Assembly: GCA_016195395.1 (NCBI GenBank)
Contig: JACPZR010000053.1
Coordinates: 1 to 6,184 of the forward strand
Source: Spirochaetia bacterium
GTDB taxonomy: Bacteria; Spirochaetota; Leptospirae; Leptospirales; Leptonemataceae
Direction: 5' to 3'
Length of the DNA stretch: 6,184 nt
The notes under the pieces are model-generated. The model was not told the DNA's origin, made no database searches, and saw nothing but the letters and a program-made list of their open reading frames with translations. The number at the start of each line of letters is the position of its first letter. Within the stretch, counting starts at the first letter, position 1. Shown here piece after piece: positions 5,604 through 6,184 of the stretch. The position numbers and the translations under genes are program-made.

Positions 5604-6184
5604 TGTTTGAGGCTCTGGCTTTCTACAAGTACCAACTCCTATTAGGGACACTCATGGGCGGCGCCGCCGCCGCACTGGGTGTCTTTGTCCTTCTGCAGAG
5701 GATGACGTTCTTTGGGATCACGCTCTCGCAGGCGGCCACATGTGCAGTGGCTGCCGCACTCGTGATGGAGATTCACAATGAAGCGGTCACTCTGGGGCTG
5801 ACGGCCGTGATGATGATTCCGTTTCTTATCTTGAAACAGAGGAGACCGCCCAACCTTGAAGCTCTTCTGGCATTTGGGTTTGTGTTCTTTTCCTCGGCCG
5901 CGCACATGCTCCTGTCCTTCAGCGGCAGCGTGCAGAGCCATCTGGTAACAGCCTACTTTGGAAACATCGTTACCGCGGACCCGCATGAATGGACCCACAC
6001 TTGGATTTACGCAACCGTCGTTCTGGGAGCGCTTGCATTGATGTACCGCCCGCTTCTTGCGGTGAGCTTTGACCGCGACCATGCAACGCTTTCCGGCATC
6101 CGCACCCGCTGGGTGGACGGCATCTACTTCCTCCTGTTGTCGCTGGTGCTGGGAATTGCCATCACGCATATGGGATCGTTCTTT
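5603..6184 (+). CDS. znuB: Zinc/manganese ABC transporter permease (C-terminus beyond window)
   Basis: This frame starts at the A of the TAATG overlap and stays open to the window edge, giving 194 residues of an expected 260-280. It is strongly hydrophobic, with segments near residues 10-32, 43-56, 62-77, 86-107, 130-147 and 172-189. It follows the ABC-3 permease pattern: MTFFGITLSQAATCAVAAAL corresponds to the family's usual SHA.LPG.A region, YFGNIVTADPHEW to the LFG.ILAV segment, and RPLLAVSFDRDHATLSGI to the conserved LL.VSFDPE.A...G region. In the first of these, Gln43 stands where most relatives have His. The family's usual final hydrophobic segments are outside the window. It forms the inner-membrane channel for the metal delivered by ZnuA. 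Its position directly after the ATPase supports the call. Confidence 0.9.
   Translation, partial: MFEALAFYKYQLLLGTLMGGAAAALGVFVLLQRMTFFGITLSQAATCAVAAALVMEIHNEAVTLGLTAVMMIPFLILKQRRPPNLEALLAFGFVFFSSAAHMLLSFSGSVQSHLVTAYFGNIVTADPHEWTHTWIYATVVLGALALMYRPLLAVSFDRDHATLSGIRTRWVDGIYFLLLSLVLGIAITHMGSFF

Noticed and set aside
1..6184. tRNA, rRNA, CRISPR, insertion sequence or attachment site
   Set aside because: No cloverleaf, spaced repeats, transposase motif or terminal inverted repeats were seen on either strand.

Overview
The window is moderately GC-rich DNA from a Gram-negative (diderm) bacterium: it encodes an outer-membrane beta-barrel with a C-terminal aromatic residue, an apparent lipoprotein and a binding-protein-dependent metal ABC transporter. 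The phylum cannot be fixed from sequence alone. The mix of leucine-rich-repeat (LRR) protein, loosely conserved lipobox and barrel-plus-Znu cluster would suit a spirochaete of the Leptospira/Leptonema/Turneriella group, but this is a weak guess.

Left third (1-1341), read on the minus strand. An LRR protein (501-1133) is followed 22 bases later by an unassigned polytopic membrane protein (478 to the window edge, truncated). The LRR gene looks split by a frameshift. A helical N-terminal region in another frame (1290 to about 1085) leads directly into the acidic, LRR-bearing frame if one base is dropped in one of two C4 runs.

Right two thirds (1362-6184), read on the plus strand. A tight six-gene run begins with a short, doubtful secreted protein (1362-1718). 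It continues with a probable lipoprotein of unknown family (1807-2448) and an outer-membrane barrel with a long Lys/Glu/Pro-rich periplasmic linker (2454-3920). A complete zinc-type ABC importer follows: periplasmic binding protein znuA (3930-4874), ATPase znuC (4878-5603) and permease znuB (5603 to the edge, about 194 residues present). Gaps within the last five genes are 9 bases or less, with good Shine-Dalgarno sites in most cases and a TAATG overlap between znuC and znuB, so they are very likely co-transcribed.

Inferred joint function: the barrel admits or concentrates metal at the outer membrane, ZnuA captures it in the periplasm, and ZnuBC moves it into the cytoplasm. The two leading secreted proteins are uncharacterised and are the most interesting accessory parts. 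No tRNA, rRNA, CRISPR array, insertion sequence or recognisable Zur operator was seen. No stretch over 300 bases lacks a candidate gene.
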